From: Ectobius pallidus
Taxonomy: Eukaryota > Arthropoda > Insecta > Blattodea > Ectobiidae
Direction: 5' to 3'
Length of the DNA stretch: 64,000 nucleotides
Assembly: GCA_964059195.1 (NCBI GenBank)
Contig: CAXKWD010000003.1
Location: 18,396,606-18,460,605 of the forward strand
Part shown: positions 46,101 to 57,692 of the stretch, piece after piece
Layout: each line of letters starts with the position of its first letter
Position numbering within the stretch: position 1 is the first letter of the stretch
Made by a program: the position numbers and the translations under genes
The notes under the pieces: generated by a model
What the model saw: the letters and a program-made list of their open reading frames with translations, nothing else
Told to the model about the DNA's origin: nothing
The model's database searches: none

Positions 46101-49100
46101 GGTTGTAAGTAAATTTTGTACATTTTTCTCACATTATGTAATTTTTGACACACTTATAGGACAGCTAGAATTGTAAAATTTGGCTGGAGTATTGGCACAT
46201 CCAACTGCTATAAGTATGCAAAATTTGGTGTATCTAGCTGCCCTATAAGTATAAAAAAGACTGGAGGGATAGCCATGACGTCATTCATATCAAGAACTGT
46301 CTAGATCTTCCACTCATTAACATCAATATTTACCCACTTCTACATTAGCTAGAAACTTGAAAGTTGATGTAAAAATTCCAAAAAGTTAAAATTTTTATTT
46401 TTTGTCCTTAAAAAAAAACTTAGGTTTTGACTGTTTATTTGTATGCCTTCAGGTGTTTTTGCAAAAATAAAGAAACATTGTTGACATAAGGAATTTGTTC
46501 TGTTAATATTCTAGATATCCCACGTAATCCTTAAGTTATATGCTGATCAAACTTTCTCAAGAAACCATGCTCTAGAACTCACAAGTTTCTGAAATATGGC
46601 CTATTAACTACATCTAGCACTTTCTTTTATCAGTTTACTTGATTTTATTATGCTGTAATCGGAATGCACAATTAGTTCCTGGGAGGGAAGTCTGAGGCCA
46701 GTGACAGCCCTGGATTGACCACGTAGCGCTGAGTAGTGTCATTCCAATTTACAGCGTCTGGCTATTGTTTTTAGTGCATGTGTGTGTGGGCAGTCTTGTA
46801 GAAGCTCAACATGGAATCTGACGTTTTTATATATTAAGAGTCGAGACCCTGAGGGGGCAGGTTGAAGGGTTGAAGTAGGTGGAAATGGGAAATGCTCTAA
46901 ATGATAAACTTGCATTATACTCAGGGCTGTACAAAGCTGTACCCTTACCCTTATAATGCTGTGTATTAACATTCAAATACTGCTTGATTTTTTAAAAATG
47001 TTGAAAGTTACAAAATTAAATAACGCAGAAAATATGTTGGTTTAGTACAAACTGTAAATTGTAGATGTTTTCAATTTTTCAAGTTTCTGTCCAAGTTAAA
47101 AGTTAAGAACATCTTTTGTATTGTTTGCAGAAACATTATGAGGCATACATGCAAAGGATGTACCCTGGCTGGAAGTATGTGAATGGAAAGTTCATACAAA
47201 GTCCACCCTCAGCTCTACACAGCAATGCACCATCAGAGACAGGAAGGCCATACAGTGCTCTGTCTACCACAACCTCAGCGTATTCAACTTCAGTTCCAAA
47301 TCTGATACAGAACTATCCTGCTTCCAATCAGACACTCCTTACTCCTGGAGCAGTTCCTCCTGTCAGCCATCTTTATTCTCCTTCCGCAAGTAGTCATGCT
47401 TATCCTCATAATCAGACTTATCCCATCGGCCAGCCTTATCCTGTCAGCCAGCAGTTCCCTGTGAATCAACAGTATCCTTTAAGCCAGCAATATATTCCAA
47501 GTCCACAATATCCTAACAGCCATCAGTATGGTATTTCTGGTATAAGCCCACTTACGAACCATGGCTTTAGCCCTTCTACAGCACATCCAGAAACAGTTGT
47601 AATACCTCCTACGCTTCCCAGTAGTAAAGTTCCATCCATAAATGTACAAAATTCCATGATGCCTGCAACAAGTCAATTCTTATCAGATAACAGAACAATG
47701 TTCAGAACTACTCCTTCGGTTGGAGTTGCTGATGGCGTACCTACTAAGTCAGTGGCACCTGCAGTAGAATCTACAGGTCTGCAACAAAGGTTCCCAAGTC
47801 AGGTTAGAACCTATTTACCATCTGAAACTCCGGTGCCTATTTCAACAGAGGAAAGACTTAGTTTTGCCCAAATCAAAGGTCCTGTACAAGGTGTTCCAAA
47901 TGGGATTCAACAAATAGATGGCTATTTAGGCAGAGCTGCAGAAATGTTGAAAATGAGTAATGGTGTTGATAATTTGAAGGCAAAAAACTTTGATCGCATT
48001 GAAGACAGTTTGAAGGATCAAAATTTAAGTGAAGTAAATGAATACAGCAATAAGCATTTGGCAAACTCTATAGAAATAGAATTGGAACAAAACACAAGTG
48101 GTGATATTTTAAATGTCACATTATCTGATGATGGAATTCTTCAGGACGAACCAAGTCAGAAGCTAGAAGAAAGCAAAAATATTCCTTCCAGAGATGAGAC
48201 CCAGCTAATTAAGGATGGCGGAGGTGGTGGTGATGCAGAGAATCTTGTAACAGGGGCCACACTAAGTGAGAAACAGGAATTAGAACAAAACGATGAAAAA
48301 TTGCTTGGTGCAGGGGATGCATTTATACCAACACAGAAGGAACTCTCCAAGGAGAGTACTACAAATAAGGAAGAAAAAGTCAATTTGTCTCAAGACAGCA
48401 CACAAGTTCCTGTTGTAGCTGATAAAATGAAAGAACAGGGAGATGTTGGAGAAGTAGCGAGAAATGCACAGGGTGATTCCGTAGAAGCAAAGACTTCTGA
48501 ACTTCAGGATGGTCTTGGAGAGGAAAAGATAAAAGAAACACAAGGAGTAGACAGTCAGAAGTTTGTTGAAGGCGAACAACAACAATGGGATGAAAGTACT
48601 GGGCAATATTATCAACAAGAGGGTAGTGAGTATTTCCAATATGGTGAAGGTGAATATGATCAGCAGTACACACAAGGCGAATATGATCAACAGTATGCTG
48701 AGGGAGAATATGATCAGCAATATGCTGACCAGTATGGAACATACGATCAACAATATGCAGAAGGAGGCGAGTATGATCAACAGTATGCTGAACAGTACGC
48801 TGCTCAGGAAGGATATGATCAACAGTACACACAAGAAGAGTATGAAGAGTATCAGAAGCAGTATCAGCAACAACAGGCTGAATTACTGGCCCAACAGAAT
48901 GCTTCTGAAATACAGCCAGGCTCTGAAGCTCAGGAGACTGATACTGTACAGCAAGACATTGTTCCTCCAGTTCCACCAGAACAGATTCAGCAAATTGAGG
49001 CAGGCTTTCAAGATAAAGTTCAAGCAGCAGAACATACAGAACAGATCCAGGAACAGGTTCACCAAACTGGAGCAAATCATCAAGAAAATGTTCAAGCTTC

Positions 49101-52100
49101 AGAACATACTGAACAGATTCAGCCAGTAGAGAGCACTGGTATTGAACCTCAACAAGTGATTAATGAACAACAGAACCAAGCTGAAAGCGTACCTGTACAG
49201 GAATCTAATCATGATATTAAGCCTCATGAACCTGCACAAGAAGTGAATCTGCCTGAAACACCAAAGAAAGGACCTACAGAAGAAACAAACAATAAAGATT
49301 TAAATGTCATTCAGCAATATACGACATCTGAATCTAATGAACCGATTAAAGAAAGCCAGATTCAACTAGAGGATGATTCGGAATCTAGCAAAGAAGAAAT
49401 CAAAGTACCTGAAATAGTGACTTCAATAAAACTTCCTGAATTGTCCAGTGATCTCACAGACCCATCTTCATCCTCTGGAAGTAAGTATGGGAAGGACTGT
49501 ATTTTTTAAATGTCATAGGGCCTGTACAGCGCTAGCCATATAATTCTGCTGCGATGTGCCCAGGATGACTAGGAGGCAGAGCTATGCAGCAAAAGGTTAA
49601 CGGAGTTTGTCAGTCGATTTCAGTCAAGTACATACATCCTATGGGCGAGATTTCTTGACACTACTTCCCTAGCTTGACCATGAAGAGTTTTATACTGTAA
49701 CTTACTTAGCACTGGGGGCATTTTGAACAATGTGAGGCACACTTATAACTGTCAACAATGTAAGTTGTAACACAGCACAAACACTCATTCACTGATGCCA
49801 ATAAAAGAAACACCTACACTCAATAAGGCTGTTTCCTTGTGGAACAAGCGAGATATCCCTACCATGGAACACATGGTAATAATCAATAAAAAGCAGGGAG
49901 GGAAGGGAGGAGAAGGGTGACGAGTTTGGAAGAAGTCGTAACTTCATGGTCTTTATGTAAATTGGTTTATGCACCACGGCAGAATTATATGGCTATCGCT
50001 CTATTACCACCTTCTCCAGACTCTAGATTCCTGTAGCACAATTTCTATATAAATGTCCAAACTTTCTGATAAATGTTGCTCAGAGGTTTATTGGGAGGAG
50101 GTTGTACTAGCCCTTAATGTAATTTTTATTTCTTGAAGCTTCTTTTAAAGTTCATACCTCTGCAGGTACAGTATGTATAAAAACGCTCTCTAACGTTGCT
50201 AGAGGTACCGTAGGTAGAGGAAATATTGTATTCGACCCTGAAATTCCATGTCAGATTTTTAATTTTCATTTTCGTTTGTGAGTTATGAGTAAAAAACTGG
50301 CAGAAAACATGAATTTTTTGTGCTCTGGAAGCATCAGTTTTTGATATTACATTTCAGTTGTCAAACCAATTGCAGGTGGCTTTGCTTTTTTTGTCATAAC
50401 TTGAAAATAAGAGCATCGTGATTTTTTAAATTATATATCGCATGGAGTTATTGATTGCTTCAATTTTGTAAGTCCACCCTGGTAAATTCATTTGTTTATA
50501 TTGTCAAAACCCGCAGACATCTTAAATTTTCAACATAGTCGGAAGAGGAATAATGAATACAGGCCTAAATGGACAAATATTGATTGATTTGGACGGAACT
50601 CACTATGCAGGGGTTTTCTTGGCCAGAGAGCTTGAATCTGAGGTAATTTTTCCCAGGCAGTGCTTTCTAACCATGGATTGCACCCCTCTTAAGCCTAAGC
50701 CTTAACCTCTTAAGCCGGATTTTTAGCTGTTTCGTTAATTATTAATTGTTTAGTTTATGAATGATTTGCGTGTAAATGTTAATAAATATAGTGTTTTAAT
50801 TATTTTGCTCTTAATTTTTAATCTTCCAATTAATTATTGTGGGCGAAGCCACGGGGACTGCCAGTTAAAAATATGCTTGAAAACATATAAGAAAAGTCTG
50901 TATAGTTGGTTGTTTACTCGTCTTATTGTAGTGAGGAATATTTTGAATTTTGTAATATTAATTTTTAACTAGCAAATCTGTGATTTGTGCTTCTGCAGTA
51001 AAATTGTTTAATTGTATTTCTTTAATATTGTACATAATCTGTAACAAATTCCAATGCATGTTTTGTTATGCCTAGGGGAAAGTCATTCAATACATAGTTA
51101 TCCAAAAATGCTGGTGCAGTGTCCATGCATGTAACCCTGTTTTCATATGCGGATAATTTTTAGAATTCAGAGCATATTCTACTGTATTTCAGATGTGGAA
51201 CAGTATCGGCAACTTTTGGGTGTGCCACCTGTGGGAGAGACTGAAACCAGTGACACTGATGAATTGGAAGCTCAGTTGGCAGCACTTGTAGATCCAAAAG
51301 AAGAAAGGTAAGACAATTAATTTGTCTTTATATAAATACATAAAGGGACAATGAAATTATTTATTGATTAGAGTGAAGTATTTTAATTTTCACAAATCCA
51401 GCTCAATACACATAGAAATAGCAAAGCCAGTTTTTCATGTATCTGTAAATTGTAAATAACTCGATTAAAGGGAGGAAATTGCTCAATACTGTTATCTAGA
51501 ATGGGTAAAATTATCAGTTAAGTCACAGCACTCTTGATAGTCTTTTTAGCATGGGTCCTGTTTTGAACAAGACAGTACTGTTACTTTTTTATTTTTTGGT
51601 TGTCCCGTTGTTTTAATGAAAATGCCGACATTGTTAATGCAGGGCCGTAGCAAGGTCCTTCTGCGCCCTTGGCGAGTTTGACAAATCTGTGCCCTCCAAT
51701 ACTGGGTGGTGTGAACAATTTTTCTTTTTAATTTCTGTAAAATTGTTTATTATTTTAATATAAAAACACTGTTATTATCAAAGAAAACCTAAACCTCAAT
51801 TTGAAAATGAACTAAGTGTTGAACTTTCAAGGTCCTAAAACCTTATTTTCAGACGATTGAACTACTTATAAAACAATTAAATAATAAAATCTAGTATCAA
51901 AAGTAAATTACATAATAGGCCCGAAGCCTACTAAAATGTTTAACACATTAATATAGGTAAAAGTATTTTTTAGAATAGTTGAACTACTTTCATCTCAATA
52001 ATAACGTACATTTTAATTTTTATTGTTATATCATTCCATACTGTTCATGATTTATGTTATACTCTGTCAATAAAAAACGTGTTAGTTAAAGAACATTGCA

Positions 52101-53893
52101 TGACTGCTTTTTGTTTGTAGACAATCGGCATAATACTACAGGGAGTTCATGTGTGGTCATTTTTAATAACCTGAAAGATTTCTTCCATTAACGTGGAATT
52201 TTTATTGCTTAATAAATTGCACCAGTTTAAAAAAAGGCGGGATTTTTCATGGTTAATTTTGCGCCCTCTTTGTACCTGCCATCTCGCCACTGCCTAGCTA
52301 CGGCCCTGTGTTAATGTAAAACTGCATTGCACCGGTAGTTTAATAATGGTCAAGTGTAATTTATTATTTGTAACCTATAATCGTAAATCAATGTACCATG
52401 ATGCATGCTTACTTTGTCAGTTCTTCTGAATGACATATGCACACAATGTCATTTTCAGATGACCGACAGTATGCGCACGCACCATGATACTTGGCAGTAT
52501 ATGACAGTTTTGTAGAAACAGACCTTATGTCATGAATGCTCCATGTTGGCAACACTTGCATTTTTATCATGAGCAAGATTATGTCAGTCTTTTGTTCAGT
52601 GTGTTTACAAACTGGAGGCTTTGTTAATGTATGTTGATGTTATAAATTTTAAGTCTTCTTTCCTCCACTTTTACCATCTCAATGTCCTGTTTTCGATTCA
52701 AGGTAATACACTACAAAATCATGGACTGGACATAAAATTCATTACATATTATGGCAATCCTAAAGCTAAGAGGGTGGGTCAAAAAGTTACAAAAAGTTTA
52801 ATAGGTACAATTACAAACAAATGCACACATGAAGGGACATCTTTTGTCTATTTTTCTATATAGTCTCCAAGTTTCTCAACACATATCTCCCATCATGATA
52901 CCATTTCAAAGAAGTTCATAGAAGTCCATTTGGTTGGAGTCTAGCCATCTCCAGACTGCTGTTTTCACGTCGCTTCTGACGCAAAGCGTTTACCGGCCAG
53001 GAATTTCTTCATGGAACCAAACAAATGAAAGGTTATCACAGCCATCTTCAAAGAATGCACACCATCTGGAGACACTGCTACGGTCCTTACAGTCGTCCCC
53101 ATACACGCCATGCATGTCCCTGTGAATTTCACTCGGGTTATGCTCTTTATCCCATAAAAATTGCACTACACCTCACTGAAGAAATTCCTGGCCGGTAAAT
53201 GCTTTGTGTTAGATGCAGAAGTGAAAACAGCAGTCCGCAGATGGCTATACTCCAACCGAACGGACTTCTATGAACAGGGTATTTTGAAACTGGTATCATG
53301 ATGGGAGATATGTGTTGAGAAACTTGGTGACTATATAGAAAAATAAACAAAAGATGTCCCTTCATGTGTGAATTTGTTTGTAATTGTACCTAATAAACTT
53401 TTTGTAACAAAAATTATTGTGCGTTACTTTTTTATCCACCCTAGTATTAAGATGTTTTTGCACTGAATCTTTAAATGTATAAAAAATAAGCTTTAATTTT
53501 TGCTTATTTTCTGTAATTTTTTCCAGCCAAAGACCAAAAGAAGAGGTACAGCAAGGAAGGAAGGAATCAAAGCCTTTAACAACTGCAGTAGTCTCTCCAG
53601 CAGTTGAAAATACTGATACAACAAGCTCTGAAAACAGCGGGATTGTAAATGTTGAGGCTGAGAAGAGTCTGGAAGATAAGCCTGTCACTGGTGGACCAGA
53701 ACTTCAGTCTGAGGTCCCATTAACAACTGAGCCAAAGTCATCTAAACCATCAATACCTTCCATAAGCAAACCAGTCTCAAAGAAACTGCCTGGTCTGACC
53801 AAAATGCTAGAATCTGATACCGAATCTCTTCAGTTGGACACAACAGTATCTAACGAGGAAAGTGATGACTTCGACTTCAGCAGTGAGAAATAG
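40149..53893 (+). CDS. Six-exon gene: coiled-coil and Y/Q-rich low-complexity protein, 1042 residues
   Basis: Exons: 40149-40219, 40339-40401, 45153-45315, 47131-49480, 51193-51307, 53527-53893. Each junction has GT/AG, and the 3129 coding bases are one frame ending in TAG. Residues about 15-100 are charged and heptad-like (LEEKFTLLMRACRDE, LNNLRERYEAFLEEEKHRRE), a coiled coil. HYEAYMQRMYPGWKYVNGKF follows. About 110-260 is Pro/Tyr/Ser/Gln-rich with YPxxQQ repeats; 260-590 is acidic and charged. About 605-670 has seven or so YDQQY repeats, and 730-765 holds AEHTEQIQ-type repeats. The C-terminus is acidic (EESDDFDFSSEK). No enzyme domain or membrane segment is visible. I do not recognise the family; a scaffold or RNA-granule role is possible but not shown. 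Introns are full of mobile elements. Confidence 0.85.
40702..40888. mobile_element. Short TIR element, relative of 26221-27088
   Basis: TTTATGCTGCACCC and its inverse form the ends. Shares CTAGGCTCC, GGCCCGCCTGGGA and GGAGCTTGGCTGG with the larger copy. Lies in intron 2 of the 40149 gene. Confidence 0.65.
40889..42179. other. Intron 2 DNA of the 40149 gene
   Basis: No recognisable repeat or exon. A 61-residue frame at 41247 has no support. Confidence 0.35.
42180..42360 (-). repeat. SINE, family G (diverged)
   Basis: Inverse-strand GGCATATGTGGAACAGTTAG head and TGACAAAATTTTGGCAC tail correspond to the 18620-18828 copy. Confidence 0.45.
42778..43543 (+). mobile_element. hAT-type MITE, family H1, longest copy
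   Basis: CAGGGCCCGGATTCTAATGA opens it and TCAGAATCCGGGCCCTG closes it, with exact GTAATAAG target repeats (42770-42777, 43544-43551). Interior TAGGTCATTTT repeats. It is about 200 bp longer than the 27735 copy, with additional non-coding sequence around 43020-43330. Confidence 0.9.
43720..44170 (-). mobile_element. Foldback with a PLE-like hammerhead remnant
   Basis: 43822-43913 and 43940-44040 are inverse copies sharing CTATTCTGATGTAATAATGC and CACATCTTGTG. On the minus strand the left flank reads CTGATGA (complement of 43790-43796), a GGAAA/TTTCC stem and GAAA, then a tail similar to that of PLE copy 4 (TAGATAT, AAGTGGAAGTTT). This suggests an old inverted PLE end. A related unit is at 37775-38030. 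Confidence 0.6.
44174..44490 (-). repeat. Two tandem 160-bp repeats, LINE 3' UTR
   Basis: Units start at 44174 and 44334 (TATGCATGTTTATT) and share GATGTAGATGTAGATATCTC and AGAACACGTCAGATCAGAAT. They lie just after the stop of the minus-strand LINE fragment and so are probably its 3' UTR repeats. Confidence 0.8.
44504..44905 (-). pseudogene. LINE reverse transcriptase C-terminal remnant
   Basis: Minus-strand frame from 44779 to 44504 reads NYSVHGRTTRNMNDLHIP, LKLFQTGAYYSAIQIYNKLP and FKRSLKEFLITHTFY, a C-terminal signature common in insect non-LTR elements. Upstream in another frame (about 44895-44800) GTRCRKEKRESCKLLFEKLK and LTLTGEYI belong to the same protein, so there is a frameshift with a stop near 44790. 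It is a different LINE family from 34790-35880. Confidence 0.75.
45690..45770 (+). repeat. Fragment of the palindromic mariner family
   Basis: TTTCATGGAAATATTTATTG with the AAGTCCACAAAG start matches the outer arm of 20567-21220. Confidence 0.6.
45839..46591. mobile_element. TIR element in intron 3 of the 40149 gene
   Basis: Imperfect inverted ends of about 80 bp share GGTTTCTTGAGAAAGTTTGA and TCAGCA. A second inner inverted repeat (CTTATAGGACAGCTAGA / TATCTAGCTGCCCTATAAG) lies at 46155-46252. Non-coding. Confidence 0.7.
49528..50000. mobile_element. Possible MITE with 22-bp TIRs in intron 4
   Basis: AGCGCTAGCCATATAATTCT at the left and its near inverse at the right end (AGCGATAGCCATATAATTCT on the minus strand). 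No target duplication read. Confidence 0.55.
50225..50740 (-). repeat. Interspersed repeat R1
   Basis: Inverse of 16480-17040 along its whole length; landmarks are GGCAGAAAA, CCAATTGCAGGTGGCTTTGC and GAACTCACTA. Confidence 0.75.
51640..52308. mobile_element. hAT MITE with perfect 8-bp target duplication (intron 5)
   Basis: CAGGGCCGTAGCAAGG opens it and CTAGCTACGGCCCTG closes it. TGTTAATG flanks both ends (51632-51639, 52309-52316). Subterminal GCGCCCT blocks, AT-rich centre, no transposase. Confidence 0.92.
52769..53443. mobile_element. Palindromic mariner derivative (intron 5)
   Basis: TA-flanked. Ends GGGTGGGTCAAAAAGTTAC and inverse GGGTGGATAAAAAAGTAAC. Long arms (about 52769-53005 and 53180-53443) each encode the end of a mariner transposase: the plus strand at 53223-53346 reads VKTAVRRWLYSNRTDFYEQ, then LGDYIEK and a stop, with one internal stop; the left arm has the same on the minus strand. 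Confidence 0.8.
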
Positions 53894-54231
53894 GACCTTC
53901 TTGTTACAACCGAAGAACAGTTTTATACCAAAGTAATTAAAAATATTCTAAATAATGCCTTATAAAGTAGTAAATGCCTTTGAACGTACCTAACTGTGAA
54001 CTTGATTTAATGTGGAGTTGGGGTTTTGGAGTAGAGATTTATATTTGTACATTAGTCTGTTGATTCTACACTGTTTGCCTATCTATTTGTGACGTCATCT
54101 ATAGATATTTTTATAGTTTTGCACTATATAAACATAATGCTGTTGCATTATGTAGATAGTAGATTATTATAATAGATAATATATGTAGATTCCCTATCTG
54201 GCTTACTCAAAAGTTGTTTTAATGATTTATC

Positions 54232-54237
54232 AATAAA
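54232..54237 (+). terminator. Polyadenylation signal of the 40149 gene
   Basis: AATAAA 339 bases after the TAG stop, with a T/G-rich stretch following the GTGG downstream. No exon or repeat lies between, so this is the likely transcript end. Confidence 0.55.
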
Positions 54238-54239
54238 TT

Positions 54240-54830
54240 GTGGACCTCTATGAACTTAACACTTTGAATCCCAGCTATCTGACTTACCTGTGAGTCCTAG
54301 AAACGTAACTGATTTTGAACTTTCACAGAATGCCATTTCTAAAAACGTATTCTGCCCGGAAGATACGGTACTACAATAGTAATTTTCGTATTTAGTGTAA
54401 ATAAATAGACCGGATAAAATTTAAGTGTAATATCCAACAGCAAACTCCTGATATCCATATTTATTTTGATTACAGTAAAACCTCCATTTACATTATTTTC
54501 TGCTGGTCCTGTTTTCTGTCCTATACTGATAATACATAGCGTTCCTGCCATTAACAAGTTTCAAAGAGTTATATTTCCTGTCATTTACATATTTTCCTCA
54601 GCAACATTGGTTTTCGATGAAGAATTGCTTTCACTTAACTAAATTTTCCACTATGTTACCAATTCTTTTAGATGCAGTGTCGGTTGCTATTTGTGTTAGT
54701 CCAAGTGCGGATGCAATTTACTGCATTTTATTATACTTTAGTTATCCACATGTAGTGTAACTCATCATCGTGGTTTGCAGCAACACCGGTGTTTTTGTGT
54801 TTCATGATTTTTTAAGGTACAGTATCATGT
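54240..54830. other. Intergenic DNA
   Basis: No gene or repeat recognised. Confidence 0.35.
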
Positions 54831-54832
54831 AG

Positions 54833-54958
54833 ATGAAGAAAAACTATAGAAAATGTATTTCTTTGCAAAAAAAGTTGGAAATTCTTTGTCGTATTGACTC
54901 ACATGTCAGAACATGTGTTCAGTTGACAAAAGAGCTTGAACTCTCTGTCTCAACTTAG
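54833..54958 (+). pseudogene. Pogo/Tigger-type (CENP-B-like) HTH remnant
   Basis: A 41-residue frame reads SLQKKLEILCRIDS and LTKELELSVST, the first helix-turn-helix found at the N-terminus of pogo/Tigger transposases and CENP-B. It ends in a stop exactly where the recognition helix should continue (NTV follows). No catalytic domain nearby, so it is a dead fragment. Confidence 0.6.
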
Positions 54959-55337
54959 AATACCGTCTAAATCTATTTAATTGTCAGAGCAATTATTCAT
55001 TCATTTAATATATATGTGTTGCTACAAGGAGAATATTATATATTGTGCAACATATTTTAAGTAGATAATGTGTTTAAAACCATAATATATATGTTATGAC
55101 TTCACTGTGTTCTTCCCAATATTAGTGTCTATGTGGTTGTAGTTGTTTGTAGTAGAAGGTGAAGGTTTTTGTGGTGGTGATGGCTGATCTTAAATTAGTG
55201 GGGGCTTGTAGTATTCAGAATATCACATTAGAGTTGAAGTAGAAGTGTAATTATTATGGATTCATTATACATTATACAAGGGCAAGGAGTGATATTTTGT
55301 TTGATCACTATAATGCATTCCTTGCTTTATGAGGTGG

Positions 55338-55680
55338 TACAGCAAATTTCCGATTATTAAGTGCCAGAATGGTACCTTATGAGATTGTGTGGGGGATGGG
55401 AAATGTATGTCTGTCTGTCCATGTGATAACTCAAATACACTTTATTGGATTTTCATGAAACTTAGCATACACATTTCTAACATCCATGGGAAGAAGCCTA
55501 TTGATATTGGACTAAATTGGTTGACCAGTACCGGAATAATGCCAAATTTAGTGCATATTTTTGGTAATATATTAGAATTTATCAAATGCAAATCAGTTCT
55601 CATGACAACATATTGTTTTACAGTGTTCATATACGGCTTTAGAAGTTGCAATACAGTTAGTTTTGACAAATAACACTACC
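55338..55680 (+). repeat. Interspersed repeat R2
   Basis: Same family as 19555-19795 and 62166-62340, starting ATTAAGTGCCAGAATGGTAC. Confidence 0.7.
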
Positions 55681-56456
55681 CACATATTCCTTCAAATATG
55701 CTTATCAAACTAGACCTCTTCCGTAAGCCCTGCTTAATGAATTGATCTGCAACTTTACTTGGAAATCGATTAATAAAAAAAACTTGTTTTCTGCATATCA
55801 TAATATTGCAATTATCACTGTTTAAACAAAAGCATTCTGGCACTTTGTTGCTTCAGTTTACCTGATTTTTATTTGTGGTCAAATTATCTGGTTTGTTGAT
55901 TATCCATGGAAGGTTCTTCCTCCCTTTTTAACCCTAAGCGAGCAGAATACGGACATAACTGGGTGCACGATTTTGAATTTTTCATACTTTATTTCATCAT
56001 ATTGTGGATAGAAAATATTAGAGGGTGAAATTCTCTATGCTCAATATGGTGACATAAAGTGTGAGAAATTCAAAACTCACACGTGGTTATATGTGTATTA
56101 AACTCGCAAATGGTTAAAATTTATATGTATACTATCATTGTTACTATTGAGTACTAGCAGGTGCCTACGGCTTTGCCCACAATAATAAATTCGAGATAAA
56201 AAAATTAAGAGAATTAATTAAAACATCTTTATACACACACGAAACATATATAAACTAAATGATTGTTATATAATTATAATGAAACAGCTAAAAATCCAGC
56301 TTTTTAATTGCATTCCACTATTAGAAAGCGCCTTTATTGTATTAGACATTATAAACAAATGAATCGACCAGGTTGAGCTCACAGAATCAAAACGATATTT
56401 CATGCAATATATTGAAAAGAAAGGCAAAACCACCTGCAATTGATTTGACAATTATA

Positions 56457-57390
56457 CGAGGGTTGTGCAAAAAGTAAGTTTCCCATATTTTTAGAATAAA
56501 AACTACAGGAAATATCGAAAAAATTATTTTATTTTTCGATTCTTCGACTCAAGAACTATTTTTCTACATAGTCACCATTTTTCTCAATGCATTTTTGTGA
56601 TCGTGGTACAAGCATTTTCAGTCCAGCCTCATACTCCGCTTGCGCCACCTCCTTCAAAATTGGTTGACTTCCATCTTGAGTTTGTCATCGTTGTGGAAGT
56701 GCTGTCCACCCAGGTGAACTTTCAACTTCGGAAACAGGTAGTAGTCACTTGGGGCAAGGTCTGTAGAGTAGGGTGGATGTGGCAGAATGTCCCAATTTAA
56801 CTTTTCAAGCAGCTCAACTGTCTTTCCTGCTGGGGACCCAACGTGCACACAATTTTGTCATTCCCAAATTCTTTTTTTAAGATGTTAGCCACTGACCTGC
56901 GACTGATTTCAATGTGGGGAGGTAAGGCAGCAACAATATCGTTGAGGGTGAGGTGCCCATCACGTTCAACAATCTCTGAACCGCACTGCACAGCGTCCTC
57001 CTCAGTGGCGGTCGAAGGACGACTGGAGCGCGGTTCATCACAAACATTCTGACAGCCCTCTGCGAAAGCAGAACACCATTTTTGCACCATTTGGACACTC
57101 ATCGCACCCGCCCCATACACAGAAACAATTTCTCGGTGGATTTCAGTTGGATTTTTGCCTTTAGCAAGGAGAAAACGGATCACAGAACACAATTCGACAG
57201 TGGCGTGAGAGAGTAAGGGTGTCTCCATGGTTAAGAAGCTACTGACGCCAAACTGATTGTTGTAAAGAAATGGTAACAGGTTCAGTGTTGCCACTACATA
57301 TGTAATAAAAATCCCTCAAAATATGAGAGTCCCACAACAATTTTCTCCTGTCTAACAAAACAGGGAAACTTACTTTTTGCACGACCCTCG
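56457..57390 (-). mobile_element. Mariner element with internal deletion
   Basis: TA target sites at 56455-56456 and 57391-57392. TIRs of about 28 bp start CGAGGGTTGTGCAAAAAGTA. The 934-bp length is shorter than the roughly 1.3 kb usual for mariners. The transposase is on the minus strand. Confidence 0.9.
56597..57228 (-). pseudogene. Mariner transposase, N- and C-terminal parts joined by a deletion
   Basis: The likely start is the Met at 57228 (METPLLSHATVELCSVIRF). The HTH DNA-binding half is well kept (GAMSVQMVQKWCSAFAEG, DEPRSSRPS, LTLNDIVAALPP). After LKKEFGNDKIVCT the frame breaks, and a second frame gives WDILPHPPYSTDLAPSDYYL, the third catalytic Asp region, continuing LFPKLKVHLGG. 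The section with the first two catalytic Asp residues is deleted, so it is inactive as an enzyme but could still bind TIRs if expressed. Confidence 0.85.
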
Positions 57391-57527
57391 TATATTACCA
57401 AAAGCTAATGCTTCGATAGTGCAAAAAATTAGCATTTTCTGCCAGTTTTTCACTCATAACTCGCAAATGAAAGCAAAAATTAAAAATTCGGTTTGAGGTG
57501 CATTCGGCCACCCTTGAGTCCATCTAT

Positions 57528-57692
57528 GATTAATTAGTCTATAACTTTGTGTACAATAATAATACTTTTTTATAAATAAAATATCAGTTTTTAGGTCATT
57601 CTTTACAATTATTAAGTGATTTTCTTTAAAATTTAGGGTCATTTTATAGGTTATTTTTCAAACAATTTTAGATCATCAGAATCCGGGCCCTG
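57528..57692 (+). mobile_element. 3' end of hAT MITE family H1 (truncated)
   Basis: Matches 43383-43543 of the full copy through TCAGAATCCGGGCCCTG, followed by GTAATAAG. The 5' part is missing, and the fragment abuts the end of R1. Confidence 0.85.

Larger units (their letters stand above)
56275..57530 (+). repeat. Interspersed repeat R1 split by a mariner element
   Basis: The left part 56278-56454 and the right part 57393-57530 are contiguous in the uninterrupted copy at 16540-17035: left ends TTGATTTGACAATTAT, right continues CCAAAAGCTAATGCTTCGAT. The mariner is therefore the younger insertion. Confidence 0.8.

Noticed and set aside
48280..49095. Long minus-strand frames (197 and 231 residues) and a plus-strand shadow at 48563-49129
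   Set aside because: They overlap the large exon of the 40149 gene and arise from its Q/E/Y-rich codon periodicity.
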